From Desulfoluna limicola (GTDB taxonomy: Bacteria > Desulfobacterota > Desulfobacteria > Desulfobacterales > Desulfolunaceae): 64,000 nt of DNA. The notes under the pieces are model-generated. The model saw only the letters and a program-made list of their open reading frames with translations. It searched no databases and was not told the DNA's origin. This document shows positions 23,448-32,497 of this stretch, one piece after another. The translations under genes were made by a program, and so were the position numbers. Within the stretch, counting starts at the first letter, position 1, and each line of letters opens with the position of its first letter. Location: contig NZ_AP024488.1 of NCBI RefSeq assembly GCF_021654575.1, positions 5,917,501-5,981,500 on the forward strand, written 5' to 3'.

Positions 23448-24110
23448 TTAGTCTGCCCAGAGGATGCGCCTGTTTTTTGTGTCGATGGTGTGGGGGAAGT
23501 GCTTGAGAAAATCCATGCCGAGGAGACCTTCGTGGCGGGTGGCGCCTCCGGAATAGGGGATGACGGTAAGGGTGGGGGTGTCCAGGCGCTTGGAGCCCAG
23601 GGAGATGAAGTCTGCTGTTGTGATTCCGGTTTCAATGACCTGGCCCCCGGCGATGGACGCCTGGCCAGTCATCCAGTTTCTCAGCCCGAGGCGCCGGGCA
23701 AGGGATTCGTGAATCACCGTGGTGCTGGCGCCGGTGTCCAGGAGAAGGGTTGCCGTGGAGGATTTCTTTCTGCTTCCGATGGTGACCCGGACCAGGATTT
23801 TGTTTTCGATAAAGGCGAACCCCGTTGATGAGGACTCATTTTCGGGGCCGGTGTTTATAGAGCCGCTTCGTTCCTGCCTTGTCATCTCTTCCTCGACAGG
23901 TATTGTCCCTTCCGCAAGAGGTCGTTCGTCAAACTGGTCGTAATAGACCCTCTTTTTTTCCACCTCCTCGTCGGGAACCTTGCTGAGATCATCGGTAAAA
24001 CAGATGACCCCTTCTGCGTTACGGTATTGGTAAAATTCACCGTAACTGTTCTGGCTGAACAACAGGGTGCCCATGGCAATGGCCGTGAGGATGAGATGTC
24101 TGACGTGCAT
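23448..24110 (-). CDS. Exported retropepsin-like aspartic protease with DUF4124 domain
   Basis: 220 residues with a signal peptide (HVRHLILTAIAMGTLLFSQNSYG). The first mature segment FYQYRNAEGVICFTDDLSKVP is a DUF4124 domain. Residues ~100-220 form a retropepsin-like fold with LLLDTGAST (catalytic Asp, one per subunit so active as a dimer), HEGLLGMDFLKHF and a final ILWAD. Related bacterial proteins are periplasmic proteases of uncertain substrate. The ATG at 24110 is preferred because GGAG lies six bases upstream and a signal peptide begins there. Confidence 0.85.
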   Translation of the reverse strand: MHVRHLILTAIAMGTLLFSQNSYGEFYQYRNAEGVICFTDDLSKVPDEEVEKKRVYYDQFDERPLAEGTIPVEEEMTRQERSGSINTGPENESSSTGFAFIENKILVRVTIGSRKKSSTATLLLDTGASTTVIHESLARRLGLRNWMTGQASIAGGQVIETGITTADFISLGSKRLDTPTLTVIPYSGGATRHEGLLGMDFLKHFPHTIDTKNRRILWAD

Positions 24111-24264
24111 GTGTCGCTCCGCGCTTGAGTGTTCTTCTGTCGTGCATCGCGGCATACTGCTTTTTGTGACGGGTGCCGCAGCTTCAGGTGGTCATGCTGA
24201 CGACAGCCCATACGAAGTCAACGCTTGAGGCTGCCGGGAATCACACCCGGTGGCCTTTTTTTTC

Positions 24265-25569
24265 TTACCGCATGGCAGAGGGCAGCAGCAGCGCGATGCC
24301 TGGAAAGAGTATCACAAGAAGGGCTGCCAGGGCCAGTGCCGCGAGCAGGGGGAGCACGCCTTTGAAAATGACGGACAAGGGGATGTCGGTTGCCACGCTT
24401 CGCACCACATAGACGTTGATCCCCACAGGCGGCGTGATGACGCCGATTTGGGTGACCAGCACGATGACCACCCCGAACCACATGGGGTGAAAGCCGAGCT
24501 GGGTGATGACAGGGTAGAAGATGGGGACGGTGAGCATGATCAGGGCCAGGGAGTCGATGAAGCACCCCCCCACCAGATAGACCAGGACAATGAGGGCGAT
24601 GACGGCGTAGGGCGGGAGGTTCAGGTCCACAACGGTGGTGGCGATGTCATAGGGAATGCGCGTGATGGCCAGGAAGTGACCGAAGATGGTTGCGCCTGCC
24701 ACGATGACAAGGATCATGCAGGAGATGCGGGTGGTTTCGGAGAGGGCCGCGAGGACCCCGTCCTTGTCGATGGTGCGCCGGACCGTGGCGATGACCAGGG
24801 TTCCGAAGGCGCCCACGCCCCCGGCTTCTGTGGGGGTGAATATCCCGAAGAAGAGCCCGCCCATGACCAGGGCAAAGAGGAGCAGGGTCTCCACGAGGCC
24901 GCTTAAGGACGCAATGCGTTCTTTAGCGGAGCTTTTCGGGCCCCGTGGGGCGACCTCGGGGTCTAACATCGCCCAGATGGCCACGGCCATGGCAAAAAGA
25001 ACGGTGAGGAGTATCCCGGGAAGGATGCCCGCCATGAAGAGCTCTCCGATGGATTGCTCGGTCATGATGCCGTAGATGATGAAGATAACACTGGGAGGCA
25101 CCAGTATCCCCAGGCTGCCGCCAGCGGCAACCACCCCTGAGGCGATGGAGTCTTTGTAGCCATAGCGCTTCATCTCGGGAATGGTGACGGAAGCCATGGT
25201 GGCGCAGGTGGCGTTGGTGGAGCCGCAGATGGCGGAAAATCCGGCACATGCTCCGATGGTGGCGATGGCCATGCCACCGGGAAGGTGCCCCATAAAACGG
25301 TAGGCTGCGTTGAACAGCCGGGTGCTGATGCCGGCGTGGAACGCGATCTGGCCCATGAAGATAAAGAGGGGGATCACGGTGAGGTTGTAAGACCCGAAGA
25401 TGTCGAAGATATCCCGTACCGCAAGGTTCAGGGCGGCGTCAAAGGAGACAAGCACCCCGAACCCCAGAATGCCGGTCAAGGCCATGACAAACCCCACGGG
25501 CATGCCGGTGAAGAGGAGAACGAAGAGAAAGAGAAAGCCGGCGGCTCCGGCTGCCGTTGGAGAAATCAT
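24265..25569 (-). CDS. dctM: TRAP transporter large permease subunit (DctM)
   Basis: 434 residues, about twelve membrane helices, with DctM features: GTPVGFVMALTGI-like N-terminus (here GMPVGFVMALTGILGFGV), GFSAICGSTNATCATMASVTIPEM and GAFGTLVIA. It is the ion-coupled translocation subunit of the TRAP system whose small permease and binding protein are encoded upstream. A repeat of about 218 bases separates it from dctQ. It could import dicarboxylates, sugar acids or aromatic acids; the substrate cannot be deduced. Confidence 0.93.
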   Translation of the reverse strand: MISPTAAGAAGFLFLFVLLFTGMPVGFVMALTGILGFGVLVSFDAALNLAVRDIFDIFGSYNLTVIPLFIFMGQIAFHAGISTRLFNAAYRFMGHLPGGMAIATIGACAGFSAICGSTNATCATMASVTIPEMKRYGYKDSIASGVVAAGGSLGILVPPSVIFIIYGIMTEQSIGELFMAGILPGILLTVLFAMAVAIWAMLDPEVAPRGPKSSAKERIASLSGLVETLLLFALVMGGLFFGIFTPTEAGGVGAFGTLVIATVRRTIDKDGVLAALSETTRISCMILVIVAGATIFGHFLAITRIPYDIATTVVDLNLPPYAVIALIVLVYLVGGCFIDSLALIMLTVPIFYPVITQLGFHPMWFGVVIVLVTQIGVITPPVGINVYVVRSVATDIPLSVIFKGVLPLLAALALAALLVILFPGIALLLPSAMR

Positions 25570-25605
25570 AAAACCGAATTACCTTCACAGTACAGGTTGA
25601 TTTTT

Positions 25606-25823
25606 GCCTCCGGCGGCAAGGGGCTGAGCCCCTTGACCCCAGGATTGCGAATGCTCTGAACCTTCGTACCTCAGGTTCATCACATTCGCTGACGGGCTTC
25701 GCCGTGGATAAGGCGTTGGTGGTATGACGAGTGGGTGCGCATGTGCATCACTTGTGACAGTTACCCAAACACGTTGCGCAAGGGCAATAAGCTTTCGAGG
25801 TGGCTCACCTCGCCGCCGGAGGC
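25606..25823. repeat. Intergenic repeat inside the TRAP operon
   Basis: Left GCCTCCGGCGGCAAGGGG-CTGAG-CCCCTTG hairpin, GCGAATGctctGAACCT-TCGTACCTC-AGGTTC...CATTCGC stem, GACGGGCTTCGCC. Right CGAGGTGGCTCACCTCG hairpin and CCGCCGGAGGC. Inverted termini bound the whole. Confidence 0.88.
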
Positions 25824-25837
25824 ATTTTTCTACCCAA

Positions 25838-26308
25838 CTACACGCTTCGGGTGAGCCTTGTGACCAGCACGGCGACAAAGAGTCCCAGGCCGCCGCAGAT
25901 GCCGGCCACCACGGGCCAGACGGGCATCTTAAGGGTCATGGAGACCTCGGCGGCCTCTTTCAGTTCCAGGGCGTAGCCGCCCATGCGCAGGGTCAGGAGG
26001 CCGAAGAGGAGGATCAGCACAAGGGTGGTGATGCGATCCAGCCATTTGCGGACGCCGGAGTGGAGCTTCTCCACGAGAAACTCCACGGCGATGTGCCCGC
26101 CTTTGAGGGTGGTGTCGGCCAGGGCAAAGGCCACCATGAGGGCGCCCAGAAACCCGACGGTTTCAAAGGCGCCTGGGATGGGGTGCCTGAAAAAACGCAG
26201 GGTGACATCGATACAGGTGACGCCCATCATGCCCAGCAGGCAGATGGAGGAGAGCCAGGCTGAAAATGTGGACACCTTCGTCACCGTTCTGCTGATTGCG
26301 GGCATCAT
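25838..26308 (-). CDS. dctQ: TRAP transporter small permease subunit (DctQ)
   Basis: 156 residues with four membrane helices (about 15-38, 48-68, 88-108, 128-148). The DctQ core RFFRHPIPGAFETVGFLGALMVAFALADTTLKGGHIAVEF has the family's GxxE and GGHIxVD/E motif. Its ATG overlaps the dctP stop by four bases (ATGA), showing coupling with the binding protein. Confidence 0.9.
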   Translation of the reverse strand: MMPAISRTVTKVSTFSAWLSSICLLGMMGVTCIDVTLRFFRHPIPGAFETVGFLGALMVAFALADTTLKGGHIAVEFLVEKLHSGVRKWLDRITTLVLILLFGLLTLRMGGYALELKEAAEVSMTLKMPVWPVVAGICGGLGLFVAVLVTRLTRSV

Positions 26309-27339
26309 GATTTGTTGGCCTCGGTCTCTTTGGCGATGAGGCCCTTCAGCGTATCCACCAGTTTTTCCGCATCCACGCCTTTCTTGGATGCTCGCGTGAT
26401 GTAGTCGTCCACCACGGGCTTCACCGCCTCCTTCCAGGCAGCGCTTTCCTTCTCATCAAGGGTGATTTTCCGGTTGCCCTTTTCCAGGCTGTAGGCCATT
26501 CCCTGGGTGTCCAGGTCATCCCATGCCTTGCCATGGACATCGACCCACTTGGCACTTGTCGTTTCCATGATTGTTTTGAGGTCTTCGGGCAGGGCGTTCC
26601 ACTTCTTTTTGTTGATGACCACGTACATGGTGGTGGTGTAGCCCACGGCATCGCAGAGGGTGGTGGACTTGACCACCTCGGCCTGACGCCATCCTTTCAG
26701 AACCTCAACCGGTCCGAAGGTCCCTTCCACAACGCCTTTTTGAAGGGACTCGTAGGTGCTCCCCTGGGGCATGGCCACAGGGACGCCGCCCAGGGCTTCC
26801 ACCACCTTGGCGGAAAGGCCCGTGGAGCGGATCTTCATGCCTTTGAGGTCAGAGAGTGTGGAGACCGGCTTCTGGGTGTGGAGCAGGCCGGGACCGTGGG
26901 CATGGAGGTAGAGAACTTTTACCTTGTCCAGTTCTTTGGGCGAGGTGGCCTGGTAGTAGTCATTGACAGCGCGGGAGGCGGTGAGGCCGTCGGGGTATCC
27001 CATGGGCAGGTCGCAGGCCTCCATGACGGGAAAGCGGCCCCGATTGTAAGCAAAGACCGACATGCCGATGTCGGAGATGCCGTTTACCACCCCGTCGTAG
27101 CAGTTCTTGGCGTTGGTGAGGGTACCGCCGGGAAAGACGGTGATTTTGATGCGCCCCTCACTCTGTTTTTCTACCTCTTTGGCCCAGGCATCGGCGGCCT
27201 GTGCCTGGCCGTGGGATGCGGGGAAGAAAACGCTGTAGTTGAATCGCCACGTCTTGGCAAAGGCGGGTGCGGCAACAAGGGTCAGCATGACAACCCCGGC
27301 GAAAAGAACGCAGGTATGGCGAAAGGCACGTCGCTTCAT
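26305..27339 (-). CDS. dctP: TRAP transporter substrate-binding protein (DctP)
   Basis: 344 residues with a signal peptide ending near APAFA-KT (residue ~28). Characteristic DctP segments: WRFNYSVFFPASHGQAQAADAWAKEVEKQSEGRIKI, GISDIGMSVFAYNRGRFP and the specificity region GMKIRSTGLSAKVVEALGGVPVAMPQGSTYESLQKGVVEG. The conserved Arg in KIRSTG normally binds a carboxylate, so an organic acid ligand is likely. First gene of a three-gene operon; a TGACCGCCAGTCA palindrome is about 130 bases upstream. Confidence 0.93.
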   Translation of the reverse strand: MKRRAFRHTCVLFAGVVMLTLVAAPAFAKTWRFNYSVFFPASHGQAQAADAWAKEVEKQSEGRIKITVFPGGTLTNAKNCYDGVVNGISDIGMSVFAYNRGRFPVMEACDLPMGYPDGLTASRAVNDYYQATSPKELDKVKVLYLHAHGPGLLHTQKPVSTLSDLKGMKIRSTGLSAKVVEALGGVPVAMPQGSTYESLQKGVVEGTFGPVEVLKGWRQAEVVKSTTLCDAVGYTTTMYVVINKKKWNALPEDLKTIMETTSAKWVDVHGKAWDDLDTQGMAYSLEKGNRKITLDEKESAAWKEAVKPVVDDYITRASKKGVDAEKLVDTLKGLIAKETEANKS

Positions 27340-27467
27340 GGTTCACTCCTCAGGTCATGGTGGTTCGCCTTCCGAATCAGCAGAGAGGCTGAAGCCCGGA
27401 ATCGAAAACAATATCGGATTGATGATGAGTTGAGACTGTACGTGTGAATTTTTTTACTAAAAAACCG

Positions 27468-27480
27468 TGACTGGCGGTCA
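27468..27480. promoter_or_regulatory. 13-base palindrome upstream of the TRAP operon
   Basis: TGACTGGCGGTCA, one base from the perfect palindrome at 22805 in the reverse sense. It directly adjoins TTGACAAATGACC (minus strand), a possible -35 element. Confidence 0.5.
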
Positions 27481-27579
27481 TTTGTCAAGGGAATTGTGTC
27501 TATTGTCTGGAATTAAACGAGTTTTTGTGATTGCCAAGTTCCCTGTGGGGAAGATGTCAGTAAGCAATCGAATCCTTTT

Positions 27580-27802
27580 GGCCGCGAGGTGGGACACCTC
27601 GAAACCCTGTGGCGAATGCGATACGATAGTCGTTATGCTCCACACCTCGCATCCGCATTTGTACGATGTGTGGCATGACTTATTGTTTGTCACCCTTGCG
27701 AGAGCTGACAGTGCTTCAGTGCCTTCCCATGAGCTGGCTTTTGCTGGGGGCCATATGCAACAGCATTCATGATTCTTAGGGGCAGCCCCTGGCCGCCGAA
27801 GG
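27580..27802. repeat. Diverged intergenic repeat
   Basis: GGCCGCGAGGTGGGACACCTCG hairpin, GGCGAATGCGAT, CGCATCCGC, then AGGGGCAGCCCCTGGCCGCCGAAGG. Both termini carry substitutions. Confidence 0.65.
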
Positions 27803-27850
27803 ATCTTTCCCAATAACAGGGGGTGGTAGAAGGGGCCCGCTTCAAAAAAA

Positions 27851-27897
27851 AATGCCCCCTGCACGTGCTATCAAAACGTGCAGGGGGCGGCGTTTTT
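27851..27897 (-). terminator. Intrinsic terminator after the double-flavodoxin gene
   Basis: GCCCCCTGCACGT pairs with ACGTGCAGGGGGC, with A and T runs at both sides, 27 bases past the stop codon. Confidence 0.88.
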
Positions 27898-27923
27898 CGG
27901 AAAAGAAGGGCAGAGCTTAGATG

Positions 27924-29318
27924 CTATACTTCTTCAGCACCAGCCTTTTCCACCACCTTGATGTGGGGCTTGACCATCTCTTTTTTCAGCATTTTGCGGA
28001 CGGCTTTGCGCATCTCGGGGTCTGCTGTGAGCTTGATCATGTCTTCGCTCATTTTGAGCGAAAAGGCATCGTCGTGGGGGAAATCGTAAAACCCGTTGGA
28101 TTCGTAGTGGGCGTGGTCGGCCTGGAAGACGAAGCGGTGTCGTCCCCAGACGTCGTCACGAAAGATTTTTCGCCCACCGACCCCCACAAAGGTTGCCGGG
28201 CGGATGTACCCATGTTCGGCAAAGGATGCGATGCGACGGACAAGGGTGTCAATTCGGGAATCGATGAACGTGCTGTCTTCGACTTCATCGGTGACGGTGT
28301 CCACAACGTGGGCGCCCTGCCACTCGGTGATGGCGTCAAGGGTCGCCTTGAGGGCCGTCATCTGTGTGAGGGGGCCTGAAATGAGAAGGCCGATCTGCTT
28401 GTCCTTCAGTGCCGGGACATGGTTCTGGTAAAAGCTGCGGTCAAAAAACTGCTTCCAGGTTGAGGAGAGCCAGCGGTCCCTTACTTCCCCTGCCAGGATC
28501 AGGATGTCGGCCTCGGCCACTTTTTCTTTGGCGAAGTCGATGAAATCGTCCTGGCCTTCGTAGACACAATGGTGGTCGAAACCGCACTGAATACAACCGA
28601 GGCAGTCCCCCTTGATGGTGAGATCCGAAAGGTTGATCACCTCAATGTCTGCTTTAAACCCGGCCACGCAGCGCTCTATCATGCGACCTAAGTTGGTGTC
28701 GTTATAGGTCTCATCTTTAAGGAGAAGAACTTTCTTTGAACCCGTATCAACCATGGCAGAGTCGGGGCCGCTGTTATAGACGTGCCAGCTGTCGGTGAGG
28801 GGAAGGGTGCGGCTTCCGAAAAGCGCCTTTGCCTCTATGTCTTCGAAAAGCTGGGCAGCAAACTGAGAATGGCGGGTTTGCCCCTCTTCGCTCAGGAGGT
28901 CATAGGAGTCCGTGGCGTAGGATCCGGCAAAAAGCATCTTGAGGTCGTCGCTTATGGCTCTGAGGTAGTCCACGGCACAGTTGTCGAAGAAGCTGATGGA
29001 GGTGGTGATGACCGCAGAATACTTCCCTTTGAAAAGATGCGCTGATCCACTGCTGAAGATTTTTTCGATGAAGCGCTTGTACTGGGCCGGGACAAGGGTG
29101 ACATACACCGGTGTGGCCCAGATGATGAGGTCGGAGGCTTCCACGGAAGCCATCACGGTGTTGAAGGCCTCGTCGTCTTCCATGAGGGTTTTGATGGTTT
29201 GGCCGATGTGAAACACGTCAAAGGTGTGTTCCGGGTACAATTTACTGATGTAGTTGACCGATTGCAGGGTTACGCTGTGCTTACCCTTTGGGCTCCCACT
29301 GAGGACTGTGATGTTCAT
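27924..29318 (-). CDS. Tandem-flavodoxin NAD(P)H-dependent oxidoreductase
   Basis: 464 residues that divide into two flavodoxin/FMN-reductase modules. The first (1-190) starts ITVLSGSPKGKHSVTLQ and has WATPVYVTLVPAQYKRFIEK. The second (about 195-400) starts KKVLLLKDETYNDTNLGRM and carries a Cys-containing GDCLGCIQCGFDHHCVYEGQ like iron-sulfur flavoproteins, though the full Fe-S spacing is not certain. A C-terminal helical tail follows. The fusion is unusual; the role (quinone, nitro or disulfide reduction) is unknown. AAGGAG six bases upstream supports the start. A 28-base dyad lies in the gap to the divergent MerR gene. Confidence 0.75.
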   Translation of the reverse strand: MNITVLSGSPKGKHSVTLQSVNYISKLYPEHTFDVFHIGQTIKTLMEDDEAFNTVMASVEASDLIIWATPVYVTLVPAQYKRFIEKIFSSGSAHLFKGKYSAVITTSISFFDNCAVDYLRAISDDLKMLFAGSYATDSYDLLSEEGQTRHSQFAAQLFEDIEAKALFGSRTLPLTDSWHVYNSGPDSAMVDTGSKKVLLLKDETYNDTNLGRMIERCVAGFKADIEVINLSDLTIKGDCLGCIQCGFDHHCVYEGQDDFIDFAKEKVAEADILILAGEVRDRWLSSTWKQFFDRSFYQNHVPALKDKQIGLLISGPLTQMTALKATLDAITEWQGAHVVDTVTDEVEDSTFIDSRIDTLVRRIASFAEHGYIRPATFVGVGGRKIFRDDVWGRHRFVFQADHAHYESNGFYDFPHDDAFSLKMSEDMIKLTADPEMRKAVRKMLKKEMVKPHIKVVEKAGAEEV

Positions 29319-30001
29319 CTTAGACTCCTTGAAGTTGCAAAAGCAATGCTTTAGGGGTCGGAAAGAGCACCATGAAATATACTGAAATGTCTACTTCCCC
29401 CCTCTCTCCATACTTTGCGTTTTAGCAGACGGTCAATTCCTGTGTAAAGTGGAAAGTTTCACTTTACACTTTGTGGGTTGTAAATCTGTAAACAATGTTC
29501 TAAAATCAGAACCAATCTCATGTTGGCCTGTTGAGCCGCGTGACGTTAAATTGCCGTGTTTTATACTTGATTCGGCGATTCTCACGTAACTGCTTTGAGC
29601 CAAAAGGGTTCCTTGTTGAACCTGCTTTTTTTAATGAATGAGAGGGAGCGGGGTGTCGTTTCCCTGTAAGTGAGTGAAGGAAGGCGGGAATTTTGTTGTG
29701 TGGTACCACATCCCCCGGTTTCTTCCGTGAACAGGCCAGCGGCTCGGAAATGTGTGGTGTGCATCGTCAACTCATGCTGCACCCTCACCGTGGATCAACA
29801 CGGCGACCTTGGGGCAGCCAATGCTTAGATTGCTTGCTTCGTGATTTTCGAGTCCTTTATTTATAATACTTACCGCTTGTGTCGGCGTTTTGTCGGCGGG
29901 TATTCCATACGCAATGGGCAGATTGATCGTCGGCCGATCGGCAGCTCCCCGGCTGCGGATGGATTTGATAGCCCATGTGAAGGGGCAAGGACCAGGCTAC
30001 T
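29319..30001. other. Divergent promoter region, no gene recognised
   Basis: The 28-base dyad at 29442 is the only clear element. Short leftward frames near 29518-29788 have no supporting ribosome-binding site. No copy of the dispersed repeat family. Confidence 0.5.
29442..29469. promoter_or_regulatory. Perfect 28-base dyad, candidate MerR-type operator
   Basis: GTGTAAAGTG - 8 bases - CACTTTACAC, about 130 bases ahead of the double-flavodoxin start. Arms of ten bases with an eight-base spacer fit a dimeric regulator, and the MerR-type gene is the nearest candidate. Confidence 0.55.
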
Positions 30002-30712
30002 ATGGAACAGATGATATCCGAGAGAGCTCCCTGTGCAGCCAACGGGGCGCCGTATTTGAAGATGCGGGACCTTAAGGCCATGACAGGGCTGCCCGGATCC
30101 ACCATTCAGCACTACGCCAACCTGGGGCTTCTTCCCGGAACGGTGAAAACCGACGCCAACATGGCGTGGTATTCCCCGGAAACCGTGGACAGGATTCGGT
30201 TGATTCGCCTTCTCCAGAACCGTCACCGGCTCTCTTTGTCTCAGATCGGGGAGTTGTTCAGCAACAACGAGACCGATGATGAGGTTTCCGTTATGGCCAC
30301 CCTGCATGAGGTGGTCTTCGGCCAGGAGGATCCCCAGGCCCTTTCTCGTGAAGCCTTTATCAGCGATACCGGGCTCACCCCCGATACCGTGGACCAGTTG
30401 GTGGCCATGGGGTTGTTGCTGCCGGTAAGTGACGGGAAGTTTGACCGTGAGGATGTGATGGTGGCATCCCTTGCCCGGAAGGTTCTGGCCATGGGGATGA
30501 AGCTGGAAGACCTTACGTTTTACTCTGAGCTGGTGGGTAAGATGGTGGCCCGGGAGATGCGGCTCCGGAAGCACGTCAGCCGTGGTCTCAGCGTGGAGAA
30601 GAACAGCGCCATGACCTTGGAACTCGCACGCATCGGAAGGGCGTTCCGGATTTATTTGTTTGACCGGACATTTCAGAAGGTGATCGTGGACTCTGTGGCG
30701 GGGGACCCATAG
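30002..30712 (+). CDS. MerR-family transcriptional regulator
   Basis: 236 residues. The winged helix-turn-helix (about residues 19-88: YLKMRDLKAMTGLPGSTIQHYANLGLLPG...RIRLIRLLQNRHRLSLSQIGELF) is followed by a long effector or dimerisation part with a second HTH-like segment (DTGLTPDTVDQLVAMGLLLP). The latter is unusual for small MerR proteins and suggests a two-HTH relative. No metal-binding cysteines are seen. Start choice between 30002 and 30011 is uncertain. The divergent neighbour is the double-flavodoxin oxidoreductase, likely its target. Confidence 0.8.
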   Translation: MEQMISERAPCAANGAPYLKMRDLKAMTGLPGSTIQHYANLGLLPGTVKTDANMAWYSPETVDRIRLIRLLQNRHRLSLSQIGELFSNNETDDEVSVMATLHEVVFGQEDPQALSREAFISDTGLTPDTVDQLVAMGLLLPVSDGKFDREDVMVASLARKVLAMGMKLEDLTFYSELVGKMVAREMRLRKHVSRGLSVEKNSAMTLELARIGRAFRIYLFDRTFQKVIVDSVAGDP

Positions 30713-30791
30713 GGGCTAAGGCTGGTTTGGGCAATGAGGTGTGCACCATGAACGGAGCCTGTGCTGCTGACTCCGTCCACGGATAAATGAA

Positions 30792-31685
30792 CTACAGCCC
30801 CAGGGGGGTCAGGCTGTCGTACCCATCCTCGGTGACCACAATGGTCTCCTCAAACTGGGCGGAGAGGGACCCGTCACGGGTGACGGCGGTCCAGTTGTCT
30901 TCCAGGATATAGAGCTCCGGCCTGCCCAGGTTGATCATGGGCTCGATGGTGAAGACCATGCCGGGAACCAGGGGAATGCCGTGGCCTTTTCTGCCAAAGT
31001 GGGGAACCTGGGGGCCTTCGTGGAAGTCGTAGCCCACGCCGTGGCCGATGAATTCGCGAACCACCGAGCAGCCCTGGCCTTCGGCATAGCTCTGGATGGC
31101 GTGGCCGATGTCACCAATGGTGTTGCCGGGCTTGACCACTGAAAGGGCCTGCTTGAGGCTCTCCCGTGCCACCTCGACGATTTTGATGGCGTCTTTGGAG
31201 GGGGTGCCCACATAGTGGGTCTGGTTGGCATCGGCATAAAAACCGTCCACAATGGATGTGATGTCCACGTTCACGATGTCCCCATCTTTCAGGCTCCGGT
31301 CTCCGGGGATGCCGTGGCAGATGACGTCGTTGATGGAGAGGCAGACGCTCTTGGGATACCCCTTGTAATTAAGGGGCGCTGGAATGGCGCCGTGTTTGAC
31401 GGTAAAGTCATGGACAACGGTGTTGATCTCATTGGTGGTGACGCCGGGCTTGATCATGCCCTTGACCAGCTCGTGGGTCTGGACCACCAGATCTCCCGCC
31501 TTTCTTATCTTTTCAATGTCTTCGGCCTTTTTCAGGCGAATATCGTATTTCTTCTTGTAATACGCCTCAACATTGTCCGGATCCGGCTGGCCTTTTTTCA
31601 TGGCGCAGCATTTTTTATATTTTTTCCCGCTGCCGCAGGGGCAGAGCTCGTTTCGTCCGATTTTGATTCCTAATTTCTTTTTCAT
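30792..31685 (-). CDS. map: Methionine aminopeptidase, type I, with N-terminal SEC-C motif
   Basis: 297 residues from the ATG at 31685. Residues 11-27 form a SEC-C zinc motif (C15, C17, C26, C27), followed by a typical MetAP core. Metal ligands: VDITS Asp, DANQTHY Asp, GHGVGYDFHEGP His, FTIEPM Glu and FEETIVV Glu. It removes the initiator Met from nascent proteins. SEC-C extensions are known in some bacterial MetAPs and bind zinc, possibly near the ribosome. The open frame continues upstream to 31931 but without a good start or conservation, so the short start is used. Confidence 0.92.
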   Translation of the reverse strand: MKKKLGIKIGRNELCPCGSGKKYKKCCAMKKGQPDPDNVEAYYKKKYDIRLKKAEDIEKIRKAGDLVVQTHELVKGMIKPGVTTNEINTVVHDFTVKHGAIPAPLNYKGYPKSVCLSINDVICHGIPGDRSLKDGDIVNVDITSIVDGFYADANQTHYVGTPSKDAIKIVEVARESLKQALSVVKPGNTIGDIGHAIQSYAEGQGCSVVREFIGHGVGYDFHEGPQVPHFGRKGHGIPLVPGMVFTIEPMINLGRPELYILEDNWTAVTRDGSLSAQFEETIVVTEDGYDSLTPLGL

Positions 31686-31902
31686 AAGCCCCAGTCTGAG
31701 TGGCATGGTAAATGTCATGGGTGAACCATGACGGCCTCGCAGACATCCGAACGAGGCCGTTTCAGTATACACTATGTTTCCATACGCCTTCACCGTGAAG
31801 CGAGGCGTTTTGGTTGGTGATTTTTTGAATGCATCAAGCTGTGTCCTGATTGCTCGAATGGATAAATATAGGGCAGGTTTATGACAATGTAAAGGGGGGG
31901 AG

Positions 31903-32385
31903 ATGCTTGGACGGTCGGTGATCGGGGTCATGGGCGGGGCGGATGTTCCGGTGGAGGTGTTGGTCCTGGCCGAGGAGCTGGGGCAGCGTGTGGCGAATCA
32001 GGGCTGGATCCTGCTGAATGGGGGCCGGGACTGCGGGGTGATGCGGGCCTCCTCCAAAGGCGCCTTTGAGGCAGGCGGGCTCACCGTCGGCATTCTGCCG
32101 GGAAAGACCCTTGAGGGGGTGAGCCCCTGGGTGCAGGTGCCGGTTCTGACGGGCATGGGGGATGCACGAAACGCAATCAATGTCCTCTCCAGCCGCGTGG
32201 TGGTGGCCCTCCAGGGAGGGGCCGGGACGCTTTCGGAAATCGCCCTGGCCGTCAAGTCCAATGTCCCTGTCGTTCTGCTTGCGTTTGATCCCGGGTGTTT
32301 TGACAACGAGAAACGTGCGGGGAGGGTTCGGGTGGTCCGCACACCGGAAGAGGCCGTTGATGCCATTGAGGGCATGCTCTCCTGA
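31903..32385 (+). CDS. TIGR00725-type Rossmann (SLOG/LOG-like) protein
   Basis: 160 residues with a nucleotide-binding SLOG fold. It shows VIGVMGGAD at the start, GWILLNGGRDCGVMRASSKGAFEAGG, GILPG, and the PGGxGT-like ALQGGAGTLSE. The family is related to the LOG phosphoribohydrolases but lacks their full catalytic PGGxGTxxE signature (here QGGAGTLSE), so activity is unclear. An AAGGGGGGGAG site precedes the ATG. It is divergent from map. Confidence 0.8.
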   Translation: MLGRSVIGVMGGADVPVEVLVLAEELGQRVANQGWILLNGGRDCGVMRASSKGAFEAGGLTVGILPGKTLEGVSPWVQVPVLTGMGDARNAINVLSSRVVVALQGGAGTLSEIALAVKSNVPVVLLAFDPGCFDNEKRAGRVRVVRTPEEAVDAIEGMLS

Positions 32386-32497
32386 CTGAGGCATTGCGGG
32401 TGTTTAAGGTGACAATAAACGTTATCGTTGTTTTGTTTCGGTGATAGCCAAACTTAAGTACAGACTCAACACCATCTCTCTTGAAACATAGGTGAGT

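Noticed and set aside
25606..25823. Insertion sequence within the TRAP operon
   Set aside because: No transposase frame and the inverted ends match the short dispersed family, so it is recorded as a repeat.
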